A DNA stretch of 48,784 nt from Mucilaginibacter agri (GTDB lineage Bacteria > Bacteroidota > Bacteroidia > Sphingobacteriales > Sphingobacteriaceae), in NCBI RefSeq assembly GCF_009928685.1, contig NZ_WWEO01000032.1:1-48784 (forward strand), given 5' to 3'. Within the stretch, counting starts at the first letter, position 1, and each line of letters starts with the position of its first letter. A model generated the notes under the pieces. That model was given only the letters and a program-made list of their open reading frames with translations, did not search any database and was not told where the DNA came from. Shown piece by piece: positions 41,343-48,784 of this stretch. Position numbers and translations under genes: made by a program.

Positions 41343-43436
41343 ATGAATAAATTTTTATCACTACTGTTTTTTATTGTTCTATTTGGCAAGGCTGCATCAG
41401 CCCAGCAGAGCATTATTACCTTCAGATCGCTTGGCCGCGATGATGATGCTATAACCGGGATGAGTGGTTCGAGCTCCTATTACATTAAAATTGATCCGTT
41501 TATGGAAATAAACGGCAGTAAGCTGGTCCTATTTTTCGAGCCTTCACAGGCATTGGTAAAAGACAAGTCGTATATCAACCTGTTGATCAACGATAAGCCT
41601 GTATACAGCGCACGCTTAACACCGGATTCTATCCAAAAAGTGTCGGTAAACTTAAGCCGTGCAGACCTGTCGCCCGACAAACGATATGTTAAGATACAGG
41701 TCCGCACGCTATTATCCATTACAGATGATAAATGCCGCGACCTTGATAACCCCGCGATGTGGTTAAAGGTTAAAGGAAGTTCTTATATAGCGCTGAACAG
41801 AAGTAATACCAACTTCTTTAACAACGTAAACATTTCTAACTCGTTTGATTCTAAAACGGCAATCGTTTACCCGGTTAACCCTACCCTGCACGACTTAAAG
41901 GCTGTAGCATGGTCATACGCACGTTTAAAGAAGTCGGATGTTAAAAACATTCAGGTGATACAGGCAGATCAGTTGCCAGATTCTATCCACAACTATATTA
42001 TGGTAGGTACCATGGGGCAATTGCCTGAAGGTAAACGCAATTTTGTAAAAGTAAACCCAGGCAGTAATCAAGGGTTACTTTACTTACATAAAGCCGTAAT
42101 ATCTGCTACCGATACGGTTACCAACCTCATTAATATGAATGGGCAACTAGTGCCGGCACGTTCGGTACAAACACACCAAATTCCGGAAGAGATATTGTTT
42201 GTTACTGGTGGAGATGAGGCTGGTTACGAGAAAACGATTACCGCCATGGGTAACGCAAACATTTTGAATTCGACATTTGGCGACTATTTATTGATCAATA
42301 AAGCGGCTAATAACTTCTTCAAAACCATCGACGAAAACCGCTCTAAATTAACTTTAAGACAGTTAGGCGGCCTAACCAACTTTACATCGGGTGTTGGTTC
42401 ATTAAAAACTGTATATAACTTCAAAAACAGCGATTTTAGTTTTACGCCAAAAGAAGTTGAGATTCGTTTTGTGGCTAACTACAGTGCGCTTAACCTTAAC
42501 GACCGTGGTTATTTTAACATTTACCTTAACGGTATGCTTATTAGCAGCGAGAAACTGGATGCATCTGGCAAGTTAAACACCTCTGTAACCATTAACCGTT
42601 ATCAGCACCATAAATACAATACGCTGGTGGCCGAATTTAGGTTCCACCCAACAACCGGTAATTGCAGCAACAGCTTTACCAATTTCTTTGCCGAAATCGA
42701 TGTTGACAAATCATACCTCGAATCAAAAAATCCATTTATTTCTAACGACCTGAGCTTCTACCAATATCCGGAAGCATTTAACTCGGGCACTACCCGCATA
42801 GTAGTAAGTAGAGACTACGCAAAATATGCAGCGGGAGCAATGGGTGAAATTATTTATGAGTTAAATAACAACATTAACGCCAATAACTTCCCGGAGTTTG
42901 TTTACTCTGATGATATGGCCAACAACAAAGGCGATCTTAAGAAATATAATGTGGTAGCGTTGCTGTCGCGAAACGATGCCTTGATCAAAGAGTTTCCGGA
43001 CGCCCCTATTCAGTTCGATCACGATTTCAGGCTTTATAATAATAACAATAACGAAGTAGTTTACACCGTTTCCGATTCCGTATCCAACGGTTTGGCACAA
43101 ATATTTTACGGGCGAAGCAACAATGCCTGCCTTGTACTTACAGCAACCGGTAAAAACCTCAGCAATGCATTCCTGGCAGCGTCGAAGTCTATTACCGAGC
43201 AGCTATCTACACTATCAAGTAACGTATGTATCGCCGATGTTAACAATAACAAATACTTGTTTAACATCAGCAAATCGAGCGAAAATTTAGAATATGTTGA
43301 TACCAAGAGTGCGTTATCACGCTTCTGGGAAAATTATAACCTGTTTATTTTGTTAGGTATCCTGATATTGATCCTTATTTCATTCCTTTATGTAAGGTTT
43401 AAGGTTCAGAAATCGCAGGAAATTATTAACGAATAA
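41343..43436 (+). CDS. BcsB-like cellulose synthase regulatory subunit
   Basis: A 697-residue periplasmic protein with a signal peptide (cleavage after ASAQ) and a single C-terminal transmembrane helix (about 665-688, NLFILLGILILILISFLYV). This layout, and the two repeats of a carbohydrate-binding plus flavodoxin-like unit (SGSSSYYIKIDPF... and SALNLNDRGYFNIYLNG), are those of BcsB, which guides the glucan through the periplasm beside BcsA. There is no adjacent bcsA with a PilZ domain; the synthase gene downstream is of a different build. Assignment to BcsB family is good; identity of the polymer is open. Confidence 0.82.
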   Translation: MNKFLSLLFFIVLFGKAASAQQSIITFRSLGRDDDAITGMSGSSSYYIKIDPFMEINGSKLVLFFEPSQALVKDKSYINLLINDKPVYSARLTPDSIQKVSVNLSRADLSPDKRYVKIQVRTLLSITDDKCRDLDNPAMWLKVKGSSYIALNRSNTNFFNNVNISNSFDSKTAIVYPVNPTLHDLKAVAWSYARLKKSDVKNIQVIQADQLPDSIHNYIMVGTMGQLPEGKRNFVKVNPGSNQGLLYLHKAVISATDTVTNLINMNGQLVPARSVQTHQIPEEILFVTGGDEAGYEKTITAMGNANILNSTFGDYLLINKAANNFFKTIDENRSKLTLRQLGGLTNFTSGVGSLKTVYNFKNSDFSFTPKEVEIRFVANYSALNLNDRGYFNIYLNGMLISSEKLDASGKLNTSVTINRYQHHKYNTLVAEFRFHPTTGNCSNSFTNFFAEIDVDKSYLESKNPFISNDLSFYQYPEAFNSGTTRIVVSRDYAKYAAGAMGEIIYELNNNINANNFPEFVYSDDMANNKGDLKKYNVVALLSRNDALIKEFPDAPIQFDHDFRLYNNNNNEVVYTVSDSVSNGLAQIFYGRSNNACLVLTATGKNLSNAFLAASKSITEQLSTLSSNVCIADVNNNKYLFNISKSSENLEYVDTKSALSRFWENYNLFILLGILILILISFLYVRFKVQKSQEIINE

Positions 43437-43477
43437 TACAGGCCATAACGTTTTAACATTTTTGTAATACTACATTC

Positions 43478-45388
43478 ATGCCCGAAGAGATAAGCGAGTT
43501 TAGTGCCCCGTATTCTGGTAACACCGGAGTATCGACGGATTATAAAAACATGCCTATACCAGAGCTACTGGTAAAGGATGGCTTTATGTCTGTAGCTGAT
43601 TTGATTAAGATTAAAGCGTTCTCAGAACGCTCTGGCCTGTCAATGATCAAGATCATCCTAAACTTTGGCTATGTTTCGCGCAAAAACTACGAGCGTTCTT
43701 TAACAAACGCGGGCTATGTATTTGAGCAGATAAGAGAGCAACCTTACGAAATGGAAGTGCTCGATCAGATAGATATAAAGTTTGCTGATGAGCATGTTGC
43801 GTTGCCGCTTCGCAAAGAGAATGGCAAAATTGTAGTAATTATGGCCGATCCGAGCGATCAGCTGTTTATCGACTTTATTAAACTTACTTATAATTGTGAG
43901 CCCGAAATTATTCTGGCCCCCGACCTGGACATTACCTGGCTAAGCCACAAGCTTATCGGGATACCGTATGTAAAGTCGGCCGTTTTTGAGTTGCTGAATC
44001 ACGATCCAAAAAGTTCGGCATTAATTACGTTTACCAATCCACAGCTTATTGCCATGTTCTCTACCATCGCAATAATCTGCATCTTTCTGGTATTAAATTT
44101 TACGATAACCTCTATCGTTATCAACGTATTTATTAGTGTGGTATTCCTGGTTGCAATTACCTTTAAATTGTTTTTGGCTTTGGTTGGATCGCGGTTTGAG
44201 CTCCACCAGGCGGTTACAAAAGAAGAGGTAAAGCAGGTAGTGAATGACGAGTTACCAATTTACACTATTTTATTGCCGGTATACAAGGAAGACAAATTGA
44301 TTAAAAAATTGGTTTGGAACCTGCAAAGCTTAGACTATCCGCGCGAGCAACTGGATATTAAGCTCTTAATTGAAGAAGATGATGATAAAACCTTAAATGC
44401 CGTTCGTAACCTCGATTTCCCTGCGGTGTTTGAAGTTATTGTGATACCATATCACATGCCCAAAACCAAGCCTAAGGCTTGTAACTATGGTTTGCACTTT
44501 TCTCGCGGTAAATACCTTACTATTTATGATGCGGAGGATGTACCGGATACAGATCAGCTTAAAAAAGTTGTTAAACTGTTCAGTAAACTTCCTGAGCACT
44601 TTATCTGCATACAATGTGCTTTGAATTATTTCAACCGTAACGAGAACTTCCTTACCCGTATGTTTACACTGGAGTATTCGTACTGGTTCGATTATATGTT
44701 GCCGGGACTCGATACGCTGGATATTCCTATCCCGCTTGGTGGCACCAGTAATCACTTTAAACTTGATACCCTGGTTGAGTTAGGGGCCTGGGATCCGTTT
44801 AACGTTACCGAAGATGCAGACTTAGGTGTAAGGGCTTACGCCAAAGGCTATAAAATAGCCATCGTAAACTCAACCACTTACGAAGAGGCAAATAACGAAC
44901 CGTTTAACTGGATTCGTCAACGTTCGAGATGGATAAAAGGCTACATGCAAAGTTACTTGGTACACATGCGTAACCCAGTTGCATTATGGCGAAAAATTGG
45001 TTGGAGAGGCTTCTTAGGTTTTAACTTCTTCATAGGCGCAACGCCTATAACATTCTTGCTTTACCCCTTTTTGTTGAGCGTATTTATAGCTTACCTGGTA
45101 TTCGACCTGCGATCTATTCGCTTGTTATTTCCAGACTGGGTTCTTTTTATTTCGATATTTAACCTGCTTGTGGGTAACATCCTCATGATATATGTAAACA
45201 TGATGGCGGTATTTAAAAGGCGTTATTACGAACTTATTCTGTTCGCTATTGCTAATCCGGTTTACTGGCTAATGCATTCTATAGCCGCTTATAAAGGCTT
45301 ATATCAGTTAATTATCAAACCATTTTACTGGGAAAAAACCAACCACGGTTTAAGTAAGGTGAACAATGCAGTTAACGTAGTTAAATGA
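43478..45388 (+). CDS. GT2 polysaccharide synthase with N-terminal MshEN-like domain
   Basis: A 636-residue processive-type glycosyltransferase. The N-terminal 165 residues resemble the T2SS-E N-terminal/MshEN fold (PELLVKDGFMSVADLIKIK, IILNFGYVSRKNYERSL, VALPLRKENGKIVVIMADPSD), a domain that binds c-di-GMP in MshE. Two helices (185-235), then the GT2 core with EEDD (299-302), DAED (351-354), TED (444-446) and QRSRW (481-485), then four C-terminal helices. There is no PilZ domain, unlike BcsA. It overlaps the next gene (ATGA). The build is like XagB-type synthases; product unknown. Confidence 0.85.
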   Translation: MPEEISEFSAPYSGNTGVSTDYKNMPIPELLVKDGFMSVADLIKIKAFSERSGLSMIKIILNFGYVSRKNYERSLTNAGYVFEQIREQPYEMEVLDQIDIKFADEHVALPLRKENGKIVVIMADPSDQLFIDFIKLTYNCEPEIILAPDLDITWLSHKLIGIPYVKSAVFELLNHDPKSSALITFTNPQLIAMFSTIAIICIFLVLNFTITSIVINVFISVVFLVAITFKLFLALVGSRFELHQAVTKEEVKQVVNDELPIYTILLPVYKEDKLIKKLVWNLQSLDYPREQLDIKLLIEEDDDKTLNAVRNLDFPAVFEVIVIPYHMPKTKPKACNYGLHFSRGKYLTIYDAEDVPDTDQLKKVVKLFSKLPEHFICIQCALNYFNRNENFLTRMFTLEYSYWFDYMLPGLDTLDIPIPLGGTSNHFKLDTLVELGAWDPFNVTEDADLGVRAYAKGYKIAIVNSTTYEEANNEPFNWIRQRSRWIKGYMQSYLVHMRNPVALWRKIGWRGFLGFNFFIGATPITFLLYPFLLSVFIAYLVFDLRSIRLLFPDWVLFISIFNLLVGNILMIYVNMMAVFKRRYYELILFAIANPVYWLMHSIAAYKGLYQLIIKPFYWEKTNHGLSKVNNAVNVVK

Positions 45389-46944
45389 AACAGCGGTCTA
45401 AAACCTTATACATTGTTATTTTGGCCGCAATACTGGCCGCGTATTATCTTATTTGGGGAATTTATTTAGCCAAGCTTGGATATTTTAACAAGGAGGAACT
45501 CTTTTTAATAGAGAAAGCTAAGATCGTTTTCGAAGGCGTTGGTAATCGACTAAAGGTAATGGGATTAACATCACCATTATTACCTTTTTACGGCTCCTTT
45601 ATATTCACTGGCGTAAGTTATACCCTGGCTCCAATAATGGCTTCAGCATTCGGTACTGGGATACTATTCTATCTGGTATGCAGTACTTTAATAAAACGTA
45701 CCAGTGACGAGTTTTATGTAATTGTTATTCTTCTGCTTTTCCTTTTTCACCCTGGTTTATTATATGTAGGGGCTTCGGGTAAGTCAACCTATATGGTGCT
45801 TATCTTCTTTTATCTGTTCTTTCTCAATATCTTCAAATTCTACGGTTCAAATACTACATTTCACGTGTCGGTATCAAGCATATGTTTGGTGATATTGATA
45901 TTTTGCGATTATAAGTTCGTTTGGCTCACGCTGTTCTTTATCCCGCTGGTATTATCTATATCCATACATACCTTAAACCTGGGCGAAAAGGAATCTATTT
46001 TCAGGCTGTTTTTAAGCTTTAATAATCCATCGTTAAGGCGCAAGCTTATTAACAAATCGATGGCTATTTTCATCATCCTGTTTGTTTTGCCATTGGCATC
46101 TATACTCATTTATAAGATGCTTAACCTAACCCATGCCAATGACCTTAACTATTTTATCGACAGCCCTTATTCCAACTGGAGTGTGTTGGCCGAAAAGATA
46201 GACTACAGCACGCTGCAAGACACGGTGAACCATCGGCTACCCGAAATTTCTATACTTATCTCCGCACGGGTAATTATTTTTTTCCCGCTCATTTTACTGG
46301 CGTTTTATCTTTTCAGAGATAACACCTATCAAATCTTAACCCTGTTGACACCTTTTTTCTTTATCGAATTTCTGAAGATAAAATATGCCAAGGTATTTAT
46401 AGCGCAACAGTACTACATTATATTTCTGATACTCGCATTACTGTGCATTGTTACGAAGATTCGCACGGTACGTAATGAAGGGACATTTAAACTAGTACTG
46501 ATCTTAATGATCTCGCTTTCGATATACACTGGTTACGTCATGCTGGATACCTCCGCCATTGTAGAAGAACGCAATTTTGTATCGAGCCTGCTGCATAAAA
46601 AAGTGATAGATAGCCAGGAAGAGGTTAAAAACGTGGCGAATTATATCAATAGTTTACCTTCAACCTCGCATGTGTTATTAGACGATGCCATTGCCTACCC
46701 AATAGCCAGTTTTGCAAAGGATGTGCGCTCCTTAACCTTACCATATCAAGACGACTATTTGAGTGCCATAGAAGCACCACAAAAGTACGATAGATATGTA
46801 TTGATAGCGAACAATAAGAATGCGGCTAACAGCTACACGGAGCTTAATTTAAAGTATGTGGCACTTTACAAAGCGGCCAACAGTAACGTAAGCTTACGAA
46901 AGGTATTTGAAAGCGATAACTGGATCTTATATCAAATATTATAA
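45385..46944 (+). CDS. Polytopic membrane protein, GT-C-like
   Basis: A 519-residue protein with about ten transmembrane helices and a soluble C-terminal domain of about 120 residues (NFVSSLLHKKVIDSQEEVKNVANYINSLPS, VLLDDAIAYPIASF). The first periplasmic loop (KLGYFNKEELFLIEKAK) with its acidic residues and the layout suggest a GT-C-type glycosyltransferase such as family 39, but I see no secure catalytic DE/DD pair. Its start overlaps the synthase stop by 4 bases, so it works with it: perhaps it adds a side group, or is part of export. Confidence 0.65.
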   Translation: MKQRSKTLYIVILAAILAAYYLIWGIYLAKLGYFNKEELFLIEKAKIVFEGVGNRLKVMGLTSPLLPFYGSFIFTGVSYTLAPIMASAFGTGILFYLVCSTLIKRTSDEFYVIVILLLFLFHPGLLYVGASGKSTYMVLIFFYLFFLNIFKFYGSNTTFHVSVSSICLVILIFCDYKFVWLTLFFIPLVLSISIHTLNLGEKESIFRLFLSFNNPSLRRKLINKSMAIFIILFVLPLASILIYKMLNLTHANDLNYFIDSPYSNWSVLAEKIDYSTLQDTVNHRLPEISILISARVIIFFPLILLAFYLFRDNTYQILTLLTPFFFIEFLKIKYAKVFIAQQYYIIFLILALLCIVTKIRTVRNEGTFKLVLILMISLSIYTGYVMLDTSAIVEERNFVSSLLHKKVIDSQEEVKNVANYINSLPSTSHVLLDDAIAYPIASFAKDVRSLTLPYQDDYLSAIEAPQKYDRYVLIANNKNAANSYTELNLKYVALYKAANSNVSLRKVFESDNWILYQIL

Positions 46945-46999
46945 GCAGATCTACAACTGAAGTCAAACTTATTTTGACTGAAACAACTTGAACTTGCAT

Positions 47000-48553
47000 T
47001 TATTTTTTGGGCTGATATAACTGATTCATAAATATGGTTAATCCATACTTCGCGGCCTTCCACTTATCATCTAACTGCTTTGGTACCTGGCCGGGGCTCT
47101 GCGCAAAATTGCCTGTAATAATGTCCATGTCGCCGTCTCCATCTATATCTGCCTTTTCTAACGCCAGTGTCTTAATTGGTACATCCCGCTTTAAGGTGTA
47201 CGATTTAAAAGTAAACTTATCCTGATCTACATTTTCAAGATAAACAAAGGATTCATCAACTAACTTATTAAAATCGGGGAAGAAAGCAGTAGCTACCAAA
47301 TCTATATCGCCATCCTTATCAAAATCTTCCGCCAACACTTTCGTAACGCCGTACAGTGGATAGAAGTATTTCTCTTTAAATGTGCCATTGCCGGCATTGA
47401 TGTTAATTCTAATACCATGATATGGTTTCAGTATAGGTGAAAAATCTGCATTGTCGCCGTGAACAGTAATTATATCTGTTAATCCATCATGATTATAATC
47501 TGTAAGCACCATATCTGTAGTGCCATAATTAGGTGGAAAGCGTAATACCCGGCGAGCCCGGAATTTTAAATTATCTTTTTGATAAAATATATAAACACTT
47601 TCATCTCCCTGCGCAAACATCGCTACTATGTCTTTCTTGCCATCTCCGTCCATATCCTTTATATAAATTTTAATAGCACCAGGCATGAGTAACAGTATAT
47701 CCTCCTCATATTTAGCATCCGACCTATTCTTTTTAAACAAGGAGAATGATCCTGTTTTATTGCCAAAATTACATACAACTATTTCGGGTATGCCGTCTTT
47801 ATTAAGATCCTCTACCAGCGAGCTAACCGGGCGGTGTAGTTCGGGCAGTACTGTAGTCTGGTTCCCTTTAGCAAATTGGACAAACGAGCCGGTGCTTAAT
47901 TCGGTAGGATAGAGCTTACCAATTTCCGTGAAGTAAGTTGTATCATTCCGAAAGTTGAAATCAACTACTGGACTTTTGGTTTCCATTTTAGCGGTAACAA
48001 CATCTGGATATTTCCAATTAAAAACCCGATTGTAAAAATCGCCTATCCAAAGTGTATGGGTCGATTCATTATATTTTAGACTTGTGAACAGTGACGGTGT
48101 TTGCTTATCTAATTCGATGTCTTGGGGAATAAAGTTTTTTAGAGGTAGATTGCGATTTAGTCTCCTTTCATCTAATGGAATACTATCTGGTGCGTTATTG
48201 ATTACATATTTAGTAAGCTTTTTCCAATCCTCATCAGTCATTACCGCTTCATTTGGAATAATATGATGTTGAGCAACAATTTTTCTTTCTTCTTCAGACA
48301 AGCCCTTCAATGGATCGAAACCGGGATAAATAATCCCCATTCTGCTGGCCATTACGGGTAAAACATGAGTTTCCCATACAACTTTAGTTAAACTCGTAGG
48401 CTCGGCCAGCATATGGCAAACGCTACAATGTCTAATAAAAAGTTCGTGACCGGTGTCATCGGCAGGTTTAATCTTTTTTATTGTAAAGGAATTAAGGCTC
48501 AACAAAAAAACAGACAGAAATAGTACAACAAAAAGTAATAATTTAATATTCAT
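47000..48553 (-). CDS. Cytochrome c-like and FG-GAP/VCBS repeat protein
   Basis: A 517-residue exported protein. After an N-terminal signal or anchor (1-22) is a haem-binding CSVCH (43-47) with a small cytochrome c-like domain to about 125. The rest is a beta-propeller of FG-GAP/VCBS repeats with calcium sites: DLNKDGIPEIVV, DMDGDGKKDIVA, DYNHDGLTDIIT, DFDKDGDIDLVA and DIDGDGDMDIIT. Propellers of this type bind proteins or sugars at the surface. A fused haem domain suggests redox or oxygen sensing, or a link to c-type oxidase chains; function is not known. Confidence 0.8.
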   Translation of the reverse strand: MNIKLLLFVVLFLSVFLLSLNSFTIKKIKPADDTGHELFIRHCSVCHMLAEPTSLTKVVWETHVLPVMASRMGIIYPGFDPLKGLSEEERKIVAQHHIIPNEAVMTDEDWKKLTKYVINNAPDSIPLDERRLNRNLPLKNFIPQDIELDKQTPSLFTSLKYNESTHTLWIGDFYNRVFNWKYPDVVTAKMETKSPVVDFNFRNDTTYFTEIGKLYPTELSTGSFVQFAKGNQTTVLPELHRPVSSLVEDLNKDGIPEIVVCNFGNKTGSFSLFKKNRSDAKYEEDILLLMPGAIKIYIKDMDGDGKKDIVAMFAQGDESVYIFYQKDNLKFRARRVLRFPPNYGTTDMVLTDYNHDGLTDIITVHGDNADFSPILKPYHGIRININAGNGTFKEKYFYPLYGVTKVLAEDFDKDGDIDLVATAFFPDFNKLVDESFVYLENVDQDKFTFKSYTLKRDVPIKTLALEKADIDGDGDMDIITGNFAQSPGQVPKQLDDKWKAAKYGLTIFMNQLYQPKK

Positions 48554-48648
48554 TTAAGACGGTAACGTCTGTCCGCCTCTTAAGTTGTTAAAAATCATCA
48601 AAGAGCACTTATAATAGTAAATATGTTACAGAGAGCCCATAAAACAAG

Positions 48649-48678
48649 CAAGCCCTGCACCGGATGATGCAAGGCTTG
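48649..48678 (-). terminator. rRNA operon terminator
   Basis: On the minus strand CAAGCCTTGCA pairs with TGCAGGGCTTG (one U-G pair), 8-base loop, followed by CTTGTTTTATG. It lies 16 bases after the 5S 3' end. Confidence 0.75.
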
Positions 48679-48694
48679 TGATCTTGATAAGATT

Positions 48695-48784
48695 TGGCGC
48701 CGACCTACTCTCCCACGTATTACCGCAGTACCATCGGCTCTGGCGGGCTTGACTTCTCTGTTCGGAATGGGAAGAGGTAGACAC
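48695..48784 (-). rRNA. rrf: 5S rRNA (3' part, runs off the right edge)
   Basis: The minus strand reads into CCATTCCGAACAGAGAAG, CAAGCCCGCCAGAGCCGATG and ends GGGAGAGTAGGTCGGCGCC, the conserved loops of bacterial 5S rRNA. About 90 of some 110 bases are inside; the 5' end lies beyond the edge. The 3' end is placed to within a few bases. It implies a 16S-23S-5S operon to the right, transcribed leftward. Confidence 0.9.

Noticed and set aside
1..48784. tRNA genes
   Set aside because: I looked for T-loop GTTCGA-type sequences with matching acceptor stems and found no candidate that folds; a covariance search could still find one.

Overview
The window looks like Bacteroidota chromosome, most likely a Sphingobacteriaceae relative of Mucilaginibacter or Pedobacter. 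This is an inference. It rests on: promoters of the Bacteroidota type (TTG, 19-21 bases, TAnnTTTG) in front of several genes; the run bamD, rpoZ, coaBC, DUF4835 gene, recN; families typical of the phylum (DUF4835, DUF3078, carboxypeptidase-regulatory-like proteins, the 121-residue omega subunit); and many short palindromic intergenic repeats. Both edges lie in rRNA operons read leftward. The right edge holds the 3' part of a 5S rRNA. The left edge holds what look like tandem rRNA promoters and leader. The window is therefore probably the stretch between two rRNA operons.

Layout. 1-593: leftward promoters and the bamD promoter. 594-9581: outer-membrane assembly (bamD), RNA polymerase omega (rpoZ), coenzyme A synthesis (coaBC), a DUF4835 protein, a BlaI repressor with an M56 membrane peptidase, recN and a TonB-C protein. 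9833-18652: fabI, two tandem paralogous surface proteins, clpC (minus strand), aqpZ and a DUF3078 protein. 18660-22385: small genes, repeat-rich spacers, and a RepA-like ATPase with iteron-like repeats upstream. 22386-31990: ettA, an M13 peptidase, a YkuK-type RNase H-like protein, an SRPBCC protein, a three-gene minus-strand cluster (acyltransferase, esterase, beta-barrel) and a radical SAM protein. 32302-38698: a fused acyl-CoA mutase (icmF), an aldo/keto reductase, a small unknown gene and an acyl-ACP desaturase. 38766-46944: an exopolysaccharide locus with a GH5 glycanase divergent from histidine kinase, BcsB-like protein, GT2 synthase with an MshEN-like N-terminus, and a polytopic membrane protein. 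47000-48553: a cytochrome c/FG-GAP protein. Then the 5S rRNA.

The strongest unusual signal is inside icmF. A 453-base cassette encoding a DUF559 (Vsr-like nuclease fold) domain, bounded by 33-base inverted repeats that each contain a CCCTCTCC/GGAGAGGG hairpin, sits in frame in a linker of the mutase. Two solo copies of the same palindrome sit in frame elsewhere in the gene, and two related empty MITE-like elements lie at 18660-18770 and 32097-32214. This looks like a mobile palindrome family carried by, or carrying, a nuclease and tolerated inside coding sequence. A second candidate system is the four-gene polysaccharide operon at 39971-46944.
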